64,000 nucleotides of DNA from Aldrovandia affinis (GCA_029706075.1 JAINUG010000021.1:2429318-2493317); one strand, 5' to 3'. Shown: positions 24,415 through 37,269, numbered from the stretch's first letter. Notes: generated by a model not told the origin, from the sequence alone. Program-made: numbers and translations.

Positions 24415-25445
24415 TTGGTTACAACAGAGAACAAAAACTGACCTTGAGCTTCATGGAGGTTCAAAAAAACTCCATTAATGCAGCAGTGATTGGGATGAAA
24501 CACATGTTGGATAAATGGCTGCAACAATGCCCTCTGCATCTCTTTGTTGGGTTGTATAATTTTGGCTTTCTACCAAAATACAACTCTTGCTAGACGCTTG
24601 TTTTGCTTCCAAGCATCTGCTGTCTGAATATGTAGACAGTGCAGCTGTTGCATGCTATTAAAACTTAATCAAGTCCAGTACTGAGGACAACCAGTTTTTC
24701 TTTGGTAGTGTATATTTTTGACAGAAATGCCTTTACCAGCCTATGTTTACCATTCTGTAATTTAAAGCAACAGGTCATTAAAGTCTTTTTCATCATGTCA
24801 TGATTTCCTTGACATAATTCTGCCTAAAGCATAATGTTCTATTATTCAGGTAATCCATGTCCATAACAGGTTCAGATAAGGAAAAACAGGGCTACAATAA
24901 CAAATGGGAAACACTGACTCTACTTTTGGGAGCAGAGTGTCTGCGATGATGCCCATCAGTGTGAGTTTAAGTGTGCCAGACACGCCTGAGATGCTTAACT
25001 GCTTTATGGATGAGTTTGTTTTTCAGCGTTTAAGATGGGTCACCCATCAGCCAAGCGAATTACACTCTAGACCAGAGAGGATCTAGAGGAGCAGCAGGGA
25101 CGTGCTGCTTACAGCGAGGACACTAGCAAATGAAGTGCATGAAACATTAATTCAACCTGACAGTTTGTTACATCAGTTTTATTAAAAGTCTATTAAACAC
25201 AGCAAAGTAGTTGTCATCCTCTTTGAGCACAAAGGCAATGTAGCATGCAGTCTTTCAATTAAGCAACAAAAAAGAGAGAATCCCTTAAAATGATAGACAA
25301 TACTTTAATAAGGATTGTTTTTTGACTGGCTTAAAGGGGAAGTGAATAGTGAATGTACTCTCATGAGGGGTTTGCTTTGCTTCTGCATGTATGTGTTTGC
25401 TCCTGTGTGTATGTGTTTTTAATAATGTGGGCAGTATTGGGGTAG
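24415..25445. other. Gene-free stretch
   Basis: No gene or repeat was recognised. Confidence 0.5.
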
Positions 25446-25451
25446 CAGGTT

Positions 25452-25645
25452 AAGGGTTGGTGGAGCATACTCCATATCTACACAGCACCAAGAGTTTGGC
25501 ACTTTTTAGGGACTCCCACATAAGTCATAAGTCCTCACAGAAATTTACTTCTGTACCCTGTGACATCGTGTAAACACACAGAATTCAGAATTTCACACAG
25601 TCACACAATAAACCCAAACTTGAGTTATTCTGCATTTATTCCTTT
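25452..25645 (+). repeat. Unclassified dispersed repeat, copy 2, left part
   Basis: Corresponds to the left half of the repeat at 12,443-12,810, with the shared blocks CACCAAGAGTTTGGCACTTT, GTAAACACACA and CACACAATAAA in the same order. The match stops at the CTT microsatellite and resumes at about 26,548. Confidence 0.75.
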
Positions 25646-25692
25646 TCTTCTTCTTCTTCTTCTTTCACTTCTTCTTCTGCTTCTCCTTCTTA
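25645..25692. repeat. (CTT)n microsatellite, imperfect
   Basis: Repeated TTC/CTT triplets with a few interruptions. The leucine-rich frame over it is an artefact. Confidence 0.95.
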
Positions 25693-25694
25693 AT

Positions 25695-26545
25695 TTTCAG
25701 CCTAATTGCATCATCATCAAATGCTCCATGCCCCAAATGATTAAGGTTGAGCACTTATAAAGCAATTTCCTACATTTGAAATAAAGCCTTATAAATATGC
25801 ACTAAAACACTGCACTGTAGAGACATTGTTGATGGCATGGTTGATGGCATAATTTGAAGGGTAAGAGTGTCCTATCAAGGCCCAAGTTTCAAAACTTAGT
25901 AAATATGTTCAATATACAATATATTCAAGGTATACACTTAAAACACATCAAAATGTATTAATACATTGTTTCATACTGTATTTACTGTACTATTTATTAT
26001 TACAAATTATATATCAGCCAGGGGTAAATTATTACATACAGTTCATCCACAACATGTATACTACATGTCCAACACATTTGGTGCATCAATATGAAATAAA
26101 TCCATTTCCAGGGACTTTCCAGCTGACTGTTTCTTTTCAAGTAGTCTCTGTCCTCCCCCATTCTCTGTCTTTTACTGAGAGGAGATGGCCTGGTGAGTGT
26201 GCCCTTTGTTTTCTTATTCCATAGAAGGCAAATGCCGTCTCCGGATCTCTCACTGAAGGATGTATTCTCCCTGAACACGTTTTCTTGAAGTGAATGCGCA
26301 TCCACGCATGATTCCCCTGAGACTAACTGTAAAAAAACGCTGTCCTGAAAGCTAAAGGCAAACTGATTTGTGGACACAAAATTTTATAGAATGCAGTGAT
26401 TGTATAAATGTGGAAAAAAATATGTTTATGAGTATGTAATAGGGGGCTGCAGGGGGGTCACATTTTTATTGCCCTGAGCTTGAGAAGTATCTGATCAGGC
26501 TCAAAACGGTGTCTTTCGCTGCCGAAAAGTATATTGCAGACTTTG
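25695..26545. other. Interrupting segment between two halves of a dispersed repeat
   Basis: About 0.9 kb with no counterpart in the intact repeat copy at 12,443-12,810. It contains a 125-codon minus-strand frame (26,000-26,377) that I do not recognise and that lacks convincing gene features. No terminal repeats were found, so the segment could be an inserted element or just sequence lost from the other copy. Confidence 0.4.
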
Positions 26546-26547
26546 AC

Positions 26548-26690
26548 CAAAGTTTACTTGTAACTTGGCATCGATTTGGTATGCAGAGTGAATTTAGGAA
26601 TTGTGTTTTATGGATGTACAGAGAGTATATGCTTTGTATATGTGAGTAACTTGCCTTTTTTGACATGGAAATCGTTTTTGTTGAGATTAT
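26548..26690 (+). repeat. Unclassified dispersed repeat, copy 2, right part
   Basis: Shares GAATTTAGGAATTGT, ACAGAGAGTATATGCTTT and TTTTTGTTGAGAT with the right half of the copy at 12,443-12,810. It ends directly against the 3' end of L2 LINE copy 2. Confidence 0.75.
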
Positions 26691-26699
26691 ACCTTATAT

Positions 26700-28130
26700 C
26701 ATTTACATTTTACATTTTAAGCATTTAGCAGACGCTCTTATCCAGAGCAACTTACAAGATGTCGTTAATACATGGTATGATCAATCATTGTTTACAAAGA
26801 TGTAATACAGCGATAGACATCATTGTTGGCAGCTGCATACCATACCTGTCACACCGGGAAGGAAAAGGTTAGTACATTTATATTTGTATTTTTTTAGGAT
26901 AAGTTTTAAACAAGTATACATATATAAAAAGCAAAATAAACTGGTAGGCAGCTTTTTTGGCTAGATGTACAGAATTAAGTGGTAGTGGAATCTGAAAAGG
27001 TGGGTTTTGAGTCTCTTGCGGAAGATGTGATTCCGCGGTCCTGACCTAGTTCGGAAGATCGTTCCACCACTGAGGGACAGAGAAGAGGCGAGACCGTGCG
27101 GGGCAGCTGCCGGGGCACCCAGATGGATGGGACAGTCAGTTTGCCAGAGGAGGCAGAGTGGAGGGGTCTGTCTGGGGTGTAGGGTGTGATGAGATAAGGG
27201 AGAGCAGTTCTTCTAGCTGCAAGCTAGCACCCGTGATTTGAATTGAATGCGTACTGCGATGGGGAGCCAGTGCAGAGAGGAGAGTACAGGGGTGACGTGC
27301 GTGAACTTGGGTTGATTGAACACTAGACGTGTGGCAGCATTCTGGACCAGTTGCAGTGGCTTGATGGCACAGGCCGGTAGGCCTGCCAGCAAGGAATTGC
27401 AGTAGTCCAGACATGAGATCACCAGGGCCTGGACCATCAGCTTCAGGTGGTGGGTGGACATCCAGGCAGAAATGTCTGCCAGGCATGCAGACCTCCACGG
27501 GGGGACCTGGGTCTCAGAAGGAGAGAAGGAGAGAAAGAGTTGAGTGTCATCAGCAGTGATAAGAAAAAACATGAGCAGAGATGACAGAACCAAGTGATTT
27601 GGTGTACAGGGAGAATAAGAGGGGGCCTAGCACCGAGCCCTGCAGGACTCCGGTGGGTGTGGGGAGAGGAGAGGGATCCTCTCCAAGCCACCTGGTAGGG
27701 GTGAGAAGGAAGACAGGGGGGTGAAAGGTTTAGGTAGAGGAAGGAGGATGGCTGAGGAAGGGTTAGGTGTGGGAGGGGATGGGGGGAAGGAGTTGCGAAT
27801 GTCATCAACCTTCTTGCAAAAGAAGGATGCAAAGTAATCTGCAGTTAGAGAGGAGGGGGGTGGGGGAGGAGGAGGGGTGAGGAGAGAGGAACATGTAGAC
27901 TACAGTTTGCAAGGATTAGAAGCAGAAGATTGAATCTTGGAGAAGAAAAATGCTGATTTAGCAGAGGAGAGGTTAGAGGAAAAGGTAGCCAGGAGTGTGT
28001 GGAAGTCAGTCAGGGCCACAGGGGATTTGGATTTTCTCCATTTTCTTTCTGCCACTTGTAGTCTGAGTCGGTCGGCCTGAATGGAATTAGTTAGCCAGGG
28101 GGTGGGGGATATATCAAAGGAGTAATGGTC
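26700..28130 (-). mobile_element. L2-clade LINE, 5'-truncated and internally deleted, copy 2
   Basis: On the minus strand it starts near 28,130 with DISPTPWLTNSIQ-like and VAERKWRKSKS sequence, the linker between endonuclease and reverse transcriptase in L2 elements. It passes a Pro-rich linker (TADYFASFFCKK), [13 protein letters not shown] and [15 protein letters not shown] (ADD retained, its Tyr lost). It then jumps from HHLKL to VQALVISCLDYCNSLLAGLP at about 27,435. The intervening reverse transcriptase and thumb residues are deleted. The 3' region carries the GGATA stem-loop at 26,734-26,748. Dead copy. Confidence 0.92.
26734..26748 (-). other. L2 LINE 3' stem-loop with GGATA loop, copy 2
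   Basis: The minus strand again reads GCTCT-GGATA-AGAGC followed by GTCTGCTAAATGC, identical in the stem and loop to copy 1. Confidence 0.88.
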
Positions 28131-28139
28131 TGAAATCTG

Positions 28140-28985
28140 TGATTGTATTGGATTTCTGTGAGCTAATAAGTGTTTATGTCATTAACCAATAATATATAGA
28201 ATGGTTATTTAAATAAATGGACCGAGGGATTTTTATAATGCTTGACTTGGTGTGTCGATTGGTTATTTATCAAAATATAAGATCAGATAAAATATCTATC
28301 CAGATATTGAAACTACTCTGGCTGCCTTTTTTAGATATCAAAACACAAAAACCACAGGGCTGGTAAATGGTTAATTTCAATTGCATCCTGCTTTTTTAAA
28401 CATCACAAAGTCAGTGCAATGCATGGACTCCAAATGACAATGACCTATTGCATCACAGGAGAAAGTCAGGGTATCAAATTGTAAGAGAATAATTCTGCCT
28501 TCTCTCTTAAAATGGTTCCACTTTTCTATCTATCACATGTTCGTATTATTCGTCTCATGTTATGCCCTTTATCACATTATAAGCCATCATGAGTGACCTC
28601 ATAAATGGCAGAAAGATAGCTGAAGTGCATTAAACTTTTTTAGTATAAGAGATTTATGGCATGCTCCCATTTGCTGAGAACCAGAGCACTGGAACTACTT
28701 CAGCAATCAAAAGCGGAAGCAAGTTTCAGGCCAGCACAACTACTGTGTGAAATGACCAGTACAAACCAGCTCAGCTTTGCTTTAGAAACTATGCTTTACT
28801 ATTCTCGCACATAAATAACTATCCAAAATCATAATAAAATCATCTTGTTTAATTTAATTAAGCTCCTGATTCTTCTAATGATTTATGCTAATGCTAATGC
28901 ATCAATAAGCAGACCTTAAGATCAGCACAAGTTTTGATGCAAACTATTATCGAACCGCAAAGGATGCTCCGTGGCCCTGAAGTTG
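28140..28985. other. Gene-free stretch with CNE-like character
   Basis: No exon or repeat is visible. The right part (28,560-28,925) is rich in homeodomain-like TAAT motifs. It contains an overlapping octamer-type pair, TATGCTAATGCTAATGCAT, at 28,884-28,902, where ATGCTAAT is a POU-factor site variant. Conservation cannot be judged here. Confidence 0.35.
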
Positions 28986-28989
28986 GGCG

Positions 28990-29385
28990 TAATTTTTTAA
29001 TTTTTTTATTTGTTTTCTGATTTTATCCCATTTTCCTCCAAATTTGGTAGCCAATTACTCCCGCTATTCTTAGGTCAATCCCCTCCCTCATGGTTCGCTG
29101 CCGTAGCCCTGTGACCGGCAGCGACAAAGGGGAAGCATCGTCTCCTCCGGGACGGCACTTGTCATGCTGTCGACCGTAACTCCGGCACCCCAGAGCCACT
29201 CCTGTGTGCAGCGAACAGTGTTGGCTTCCCTCCCCCCTCCCTGGGGCGGACAGCCAATTGCCGCCCCCGGTGGCAGAGCCAACTCGGCCAGAGCCAACTC
29301 TGGCGCAGACCGGGGAATCGAACCCCGGTCGCCGTGGCCAGCGTCAGACGTTGAAACCACTAGACCACGCAGGAGGCTGTTGGGC
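28990..29385 (-). repeat. tRNA-derived SINE, minus orientation, near full length
   Basis: Reading the minus strand from 29,385, the A box TGGTCTAGTGG (29,357-29,367) and B box GGTTCGATTCC (29,314-29,324) are perfect consensus matches. The body with GGCAATTGGCTGTCC and the G-rich run follows. The tail ends with ATTGGCTACCAAATTTGG and an A-rich stretch near 28,995-29,055. It is the most complete copy in the window. Confidence 0.9.
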
Positions 29386-29389
29386 GTAA

Positions 29390-32300
29390 TTTTCAGTTAG
29401 ACCTATTTGATACTTCAGAAAAAAAGTTTTAAATAATTTCAAAATACTTGTTAAAAACTGTTTTTTTCATTAGTTCCTGGGTTTGCTTCACCATAGGCTA
29501 TTGTTGCCATCATGTGAGATACTGTTCTAATTTATGGATGATTTCCATACTGATTCATTAGGCGATGTTATCATTTCCACTGATGCAATGAAACAGGAAT
29601 TGATATGCCTGTCTTGGTCATCAATCTTCGACAACATAGGCTATGCAAAGGTGAAAAACAGGCTTTGTAAATACTTCATACTTGCGCCATATGAGCAACT
29701 GCATGGCTGTAATATGCTCAGAAAACATTGCTTATTGCATGTCACTTGCCACTTCAATAGCAATTAATACATCTTTCATCATAAGTTTGTAAATCTTACA
29801 TGGAACTGCTAACTTGTTTCCTATTGAGCTGCTGGATTTTTTTTCCTTTCTGACAAGCAAGCAATTGCAGTGGGCTTTCTCTGCTGTGGGTGCCCCCTGG
29901 TTGTGAATATAATGGCTGCCAGGAACAGCAAATGTAGAGACAGAATTATGCTCTCATCATGAGGTACTGCATTTTTCACAGAATTGTGGATGAGTCAAGT
30001 TAATTGGAGTCAAGGCTGAGCAAAGAGCAGATACCTATGGAAAATATATAATTTTATAGAAGCATCACACAATAAGTGCAAATGTAACCCAATGATTACT
30101 TCTCTCACCCTAGTGAGAAACACAATGGAAAGAAACAGTGGGTTATCTAGGTCCAGAAATGTAAGAAGCAGAAGTCAAGTAGAAAACAGATCAGCCAATG
30201 AAACAATCGATATGCATGTGAACATGTGAGGGTGTGTCCCATACAATGGGACTTTGACCAGTGAAAGAGAGAGAGAGAATTAGTGCTGGTTCAAAGAGAT
30301 TTTTCTCTCCATAGTTTACTTCAACCTTACTATCCACACAGGGGATTCCACTCGCTCAGGTGGGGCAATTAACACAAATGTTCTTTAAGCGTGAAAATGG
30401 AAAAATAACTAGAGGAAAACAAACACAAAATGAAACATAAACAATATCCACTGCTAATTATAATATTGCTGACGTGCTTCGCAGTGTCAGGCTCGGTCAC
30501 GGTGTTTATTGGCACCGTGACGGGAATCGGAATCGGGTTTGGGCTCAGGCACAACCATCCTTCGGGTCGCTAGCTGGGGATTCTGAGAGTGCACCACATG
30601 TACTGCAGCCATCAGGATCTTTCCCTTGAATGTCTCAATCTCTCCTTTTTTAAGCAGCCTTTCACGGTAACTGGCTGCAGCTGGTACTTAATAAACGAGG
30701 TGCAGCTGTCCCTCGTTTCAGCTCTCAGCCAGCTCCCGTCAGTGAAATCGGTTGCGCAGTTTAAGTTGTCCCGTTCGCTGCCTGCATATGCAGGCAGTTT
30801 GGCAGGAGCTGTGAGACCACCAACCGGCCAACCCACCAACCCACCTGCCACAATGCAATCCGAAGATGCTATGAAATTGTAATAATTTGTTTTTGAGAAA
30901 GCTGAATAAAATGGAGACCTATTTTAATTTCTTCACTCTTACTGTGGCTTTGATTTTTTACTTTAACATTTAATTGGTTTCCAGGGCAACCTGCGTTGTC
31001 TCTTTGATAGGATGTGGCTGTTTGGAATCTCAGTACACGGAAATAAACTCACCTGAGGCTTCAGTGAGTTAAAAATAGAAATAATGGATTAGCAGCAATA
31101 TGCAGAACTTGTCGCACAGGAGAAATAGGAGCCAAATTCATGCTCTCATCTGTGGAAAATCACTATATTCTTTGAAGACTGAATTTAAATATTGTGATCA
31201 AAACAATGGGGCAAAATAAACTGGTTAGAATAAATATCATTTCCTTTTTCCTCTTGAGGCTACACTATGAGGCCTGAAAAGAGACCAAAATCAAGGACTT
31301 AAAAAATCTATAAATGAACTGTCAGGTCAAAGGTCTTCCATTGTTTTTGTATAACAAAACAATATTTATATCTCTCCTCACATTGTGTGAACTGTGGCTA
31401 ACCAACCAGTTGCAATTATATGAAATATTAACACAAATAGATTTGAAATGGATACATGTTTGCTATAAATACAGGACGGAGAATTTGAGGTTGCCTCTCA
31501 CTGCCCAGCTTCTGCAAGGATAGGGTTGGGTTTTGAATCATACAGTATAATGTTGAGTTCAGAAGTGGCTGGGATGCTGCCAAGCAATCTGCTGCCCTGG
31601 GACCCATTTCACATTTCTACTAGAGGGGCTTAGAATTGATCTCTCCACTGCATTCCTGATAGGTCCTTACCTCTGCATGTACAACCATCACAAACAATAG
31701 CCAGTGTCAAGGGGTCTCTTCTGTGGATTCATCATCTTAAATTCTCCCTAATTCTTCAAAATGTCTGACAATAGCGCAGCCTTTGTACACTGGTATGCCG
31801 GCTAATCCAGTCTGGGATGTGACCAAGTTCCACAAGAGTGGACATCATAATCTCATTACATGTTATCACCGCCACTGATACGAGGCAGCAGCACATCAGT
31901 GGAGGATGTTTAACCACGGTGGCATGTGTAATGGGATTTTCACTGAGCTGAGGGGGCCCAGGTGGAGTACGGAAGAGGAGACTCTCTGCCAATGAACTTA
32001 ACTGCCATTGTTGCACTGAATGGGAGACACTTCTTGGCTGCTCCGCATCTTATTACTGTGAATTATGCTTGTTTATGGAAATGTGAGGCATGATGATAAA
32101 AATGTCCTCATGAATCATTCCTAAAGGTGTGAACTTGTACATTTGCCTGTGATATTTATCTGACACCCCCCCCCCTCCCCAGGTCACTCAAGCCTGAGTT
32201 GAACACCTGCCACTAAATCATGACAGAATAGTGAGAGAAGTACACACTTAACAACCTCTCACGTTCTTCTGAATTGCAGATCAATGCTCCTGTTTGTCAT

Positions 32301-34890
32301 TTACACAATTCACAGCAGTGATTCATTTAGACCCCCTCAGTTCCAAGGTTATGCTTACCTTCTTGCTTGCAGCACATTCTGGGCGACCACATCTGTCTAT
32401 TGCTTATCTTAGCTGTGCAATGATACATCTCCATGTTTCATTGTACCATAAGGTGGGGGGAGTCACTGTCATGTCGTAAACAAAATGGAAGTCTCAGCAT
32501 TGATTCTCACTGTGATGGAGGTTCTGTTAAAACCTGCACTGTTATACCCTTATTCAGATCACAGTCTGCTTTTATGATCTTCCTTTAATGGCTAATCCAG
32601 GCTTACTCTCAATATGTGCTCTGTCTATTCTGTCTTAATTACCGGAGTGAATCCTGAATATAAAGCTGGTCCTGCAGTGTCCTTGGTGAGCCACCACCAC
32701 AAGTGTATGAATTAATAAAGCTCATTTGGTTAATTACTACTACTAGCAGCACCGCAGTGTTTGCCAGCCAGTACAAGCCTCAAACTAAAATTAGTTCAGT
32801 AGCAACTAATAGTAGTTTTTATAGCAAACTGTGTTTACATCCAACAAGGAAGCGATTGTACGCTTGCCAATACAAATGAGTTTTGCAATGTGATGTATGA
32901 CTATGTATTATTCCAGCATCGGAGATTTGGCAGCAGGACTGCATTTATATGTAGATAACACTTTCGTGGGCACTACAGGTGGCATTGTCACCCTCTTCAG
33001 TTTTCTGTTGTCTGCATCGTTTCCAGTCCTCATAATCTCCTTGTCCCAGATATATCTCTTCAAATGTATGTCTTGATTCTTAATTGGTAGAATTCCACTG
33101 CCCCCTGCTGACTATGGCTAACAGCTCCCCAAATATTGTCTCAAAGGATTCTGAAAAATGTCTAGTGCTTAACATATTTCAGAGCTTATCTCTTGTCTAG
33201 AGAACTGTTTAGAGACAGATTTAATTGAAAGAGGGATGGAAAGGAAATTAAAGTCTTATTTAGTTTGTGCTTTTCACTTTCAGTCTACATCCCCAGTTTG
33301 CATCCTCCGCTGCAGATGTAATAGTTTTCATTCATATCTGATGTTCACAGTCAAAGTAAAAATAGTTTCTTAATCCCTGGGAAGAAACAACTAATATTAA
33401 GCCATGATAACCATTTGTATGTGGTGTTCACATGCAACTTTGGGTTTCAAATCGTTTGCCTGATGTGCTGGAACCTCAGTGGATGTTCAGCGGTAGATCT
33501 GTGCAGAATCACCCCTGGTACCTGAAGGCTAGAAATGTCTCATTCCTACAGTCCAGGATGAAATCTCATTCACGATTCCGGTCAGGCCTTTTACCTCAGT
33601 TATTGCTTTTAGATGACCTCCCCTCAGGTATGCAAGAGAACTCTTCTATCATTTCATTTTCAATCTTCCTACCTTTTTTCAACCAACTCAGCAATGCTTT
33701 ATCAGGGAGAAGAAGTGTCATTGGAGCCATGTTCCTTGTACAGTTCCAAGTACAGGAGTAGTGCATCGACACATGTAGGATGTTGATCTCACTGCAGCAC
33801 AAGGGTCTCTTCCGTAAATCACTATGACACCTTCATTAATGGCTCAAGTTGTTATTGTCAATTAAATGAGTATCAATTAATCCCACAACTCATTAAATAT
33901 AATACAATACTGTAGGTATGAAAGGTAGGTACAGGCAACTGCCAAAATAAAGCAAACACCAACTTTGGCTATCAGCCTTGGGCCGATTATCACCCTTGTT
34001 GTTGTTGTTGTTTATATGTTTATATATTATATATATATATATGAATAGAAGTCTTGAAAATACACCCAAGTATATGCCCAGGCAACACTGTATCCTGCGC
34101 TGTATACTTCAGCGTAACAATTAAATTAAATGAATTAAAATTCATTCAATTATTCAATATTCAATTAAAATATAAATATTATTTAAAAAAATAATGCATC
34201 TATTAAAAGTCTCTATGCATCTGGGAAAGTCTCTACTGTAATTGATTACAGAAACCTCAATTTATTGCTTCTCAATTATCCTCTATCCTCTGTGGTATGT
34301 TGTGAATATTGTTAGATTTTTGTTGTATGTCTATAATTTACATACCTAGGGTTAATAATTCTGAAAACATTAATGACTGTGTATAGAAACAACAAAATTG
34401 CACTAAATCCAATGACATCATAAATTGTAATTATAAATACAAAGGGTCTGTTTGAGAACAAATCTATTACTGCTGACTGCCTCTGACTTATTTCATATAA
34501 AACATCCAAAACCTATCAAGTACTTCATTGAGGAATAACCAAAATGAGGTTTCCATGGGTCTCAATTTGAACAAACTGCATAGGGCTTGATTGAGCCATT
34601 TCACTCGCTGACACACGGTGCTTACACTGTAGTCTGTCACAAATTGAAAAATCGAACTATATTTTGTGTTGATTGATTTGGAATCATAACTGGATATCTG
34701 CAAAGGATGAATAGGGTTTGAAGTGTACATGAGAGAAACACAGGATGTAAAATGTAAAGATGACTATTTCCTGGATGTCTGCCAGACTTCTCAGTAATAC
34801 TGTGGAAAGCCTCCTTTGTAAGGCAAGCATGTTTCATATTTTATTTTTATACTGTACAACTCAAATTGAAATGACATTTTACGTGGGCTA
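29390..34890. other. Gene-free stretch
   Basis: No exon or transposable element was recognised in 5.5 kb. It contains a C-run at about 32,166-32,180, a (GTT)n run near 34,001-34,012 and a short (AT)n run near 34,026-34,041. The segment at about 31,780-32,050 looks repeat-free and GC-balanced, a possible conserved non-coding element by appearance only. Confidence 0.5.
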
Positions 34891-34894
34891 CTAA

Positions 34895-35270
34895 AGATCT
34901 CAGGTTGCATAGCGTAGCCGTCTAACGCACCATATTTTGGCTGGTCCGATATGGTGTGAACTGCCTGTCAGGGACGTGTTTCGAAACCCGTCTCTACCGG
35001 ACTGGCCCTGGTCATCAGCCCCATTTCGGGGGCGGCATTTGGCTGTTCGCCCCAGGGGGAGGGGGAGGGGAGGGTGAGCCGGCTTGGGTCCGCCGTGAAG
35101 CACGTAAGGAGTCTCCAGAATGTGGGTGGGCGAATTCCTTCTCAAAGGAAGCAGAGTTTGTTGCCCTCAGAGAATTAGCTTGCCTCATAGAAATGACCGA
35201 CGGACTCGTGTGGGAGAGTAAAATGAAATAAATAGTGGGTGTAATTGGCTACTAAATTGGGAAAAAAAAA
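34895..35270 (+). repeat. tRNA-derived SINE, plus orientation, degraded head and intact tail
   Basis: The head (GCATAGCGTAGCCGTCTAACG, then TTTCGAAACC) is diverged. The body GGGGGCGGCATTTGGCTG is followed by TTCGCCCCAGGGGGAGG. The tail has CCAGAATGTGGGTGGGCGAA, AAGGAAGCAGAGTTTG, GAAATAAATAG and TAATTGGCTACTAAATTGGG before an A-run. The tail matches the copy at 53,868-54,030 almost word for word. Confidence 0.85.
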
Positions 35271-35279
35271 GATTTTTTT

Positions 35280-36855
35280 ATTTTATTAAATATATATTTT
35301 TAAAGGACTCAGGATGCCATACCATTATATAGAGGGAAAACATTTGGAAAGACTGGCATTTCCTGGTTTACCAGAGACACTGTTGTTTAATATTCAATAT
35401 GCCTCAAGTCTAGGAACAGTATCAAATCGTAATGCCAATTGTGAGGGCAGAAACACATACTGCCCACCGGTGACTAAGACCAGCAGTCGAAACTATCTTG
35501 CACTGATATTTATATCCATTTGTCTTTCATGTCTAACAAGATTAGGCCAAGGCTTGATCTTCCAGCCGTTTGGGGGACGGGCTGTTTTGGTAATTCATCA
35601 CCTGGATTGCTGCAATAACTTCAGGCCACAGCACAAACTCTCAGAGGTCAATTCATGATGTTCTTTTTTTCTTTTCCTATAACAAAAAGTGAACAGTTAC
35701 ACGAACCCAATGTACACTGTCCGCTGAGTTCTTTGCATGTCAATCAGCCATGTGGTGCACACTGCCTCAGAGAGCAGAGATCCTGAGGGTGCCCTTCTGC
35801 TCCTTCACTAACCCCCCACAACTTCCCAAAATTAGTTAGCAAACGGACACTGGCAACTCTGTCAAGTTAAACAAGCCAGCAGAATCAATTGACCCACCTC
35901 TATCTTTTTGTTTTCGCATTTGCAGCACTCTTAATGGGAAGAGGCTAATGTGGAACCGGGCATGCCTTAGTACAATCACACCAGCCCACAGCATTCCATT
36001 TGCTCAGCAGGAGGGTCCCAGAGGAACAGCCTTGGTGTGCAGGCCTTTTCTGCCTGTTAAAGGATGGTTCAGCCCTGTGGACACGGAGGACATCAGCCGC
36101 ACAGTGGTAGGCGTTTGCTTTGATATCCATCCCACCCGAGCAGTCTCAGCCTCTGGGCTGCATCCAGTGGGGCCTCTGCTTTGTAGTGGGATCTGTCAGA
36201 AAACAATGTGTACATGAGTCTTCCCTCTGCTCCGCTTGGTTGGAGTAGCCCTATGTGGGAGGGGGTTCAACACTGTCGACCCACAGCAGTTGGCGGACAC
36301 TTCACACAGAATGGGATATTTGTGTCTTTCTGCTCAATCATGAGGTGACTGTGAGAGTGTGTGCGAAAGATCGCATTTAAAAAGTTAATTCAAAATCTGA
36401 TTGCACTGCCTAAAGTATATGCGACCACAATGCATGTTATGGAAGCTGTCCACATTTTAAACATGAATGACAGTAAAACTTCACTGAATGTCTGTATGAC
36501 TTTCATTTCGAACTATATCCATGCTTGAGTGGATGGTGATTACACTATAGGGATATTATAATCTATTAATCGACCATTGTCTACTACACAAGAAAAAAGT
36601 TAAATATTAGAAAAGTCAAAAGTTGAAACATTGTAATAGACAAGATTATGTAATATGGAGAGGGAAAAGTATAAGGTGAAATAATAAAAACTGAGGTATA
36701 TTTTCAAGATTGTAAGGTGATGAATCACAATACGTTTTGCTTTTAATGTTACAGAGCCCAGGGCTGCATTCAGAAGCAAAGTTATTTTCATCAATATCTG
36801 AGAATGAGCCCTACTGCATAACATTTCACTGTGGTGTTTCAATGTTTGGAAGTCC
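35280..36855. other. Gene-free stretch
   Basis: No gene recognised. Frames at 35,314-35,658 and 35,948-36,217 are open but have no recognisable domain, no exon boundaries and no codon character that I can support. Confidence 0.5.
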
Positions 36856-36859
36856 CTCT

Positions 36860-37265
36860 GAGATTTTTTTAAAAATGTGAAATGATGGCAGTGAGATGGG
36901 ACCCAAGTGCAGAGATGAGGCAGGAATCCAAAATAAACTGATTGTTTAATTAAACAATTAACAAAAATCAAACCCAAGAAACAAGGACTAAACTCAGAAT
37001 GGCTGTGCCAAAAACCACAAATGCAAGGAAACAAACATTCAAGCCAGAGCCCAGACTAACGAAAACAGACATCTTATATTAAGTATGAAACCAGACACAG
37101 GAGGAACAACTCAGGATACTAAAGACAATCAAACAATTAAACAATCAAGGGGCAAACACAAGACACAGGTGGAATAACTCAGGATACTCAAAACAATCAA
37201 ACAATTAAACAATTACAAACAATATCAGTCGAATGGTGCCCTCTGGCGGAAGGAACCGTTACAAA
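36860..37265. repeat. Candidate dispersed repeat with a 68-base internal duplication
   Basis: The segment is A/C-rich and low in CpG, with a composition familiar from multi-copy fish repeats. Within it, AGACACAGG...AACTCAGGATACT...ACAATCAAACAATTAAACAA occurs twice at a period of 68 bases (starting at 37,093 and 37,161). It ends near CCCTCTGGCGGAAGGAACC. Class not determined, no coding content. Confidence 0.5.
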
Positions 37266-37269
37266 ATGG

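Noticed and set aside
26000-26377. A minus-strand protein gene of 125 codons
   Set aside because: No domain, no exon signals and no codon character. It lies in an interrupted repeat.
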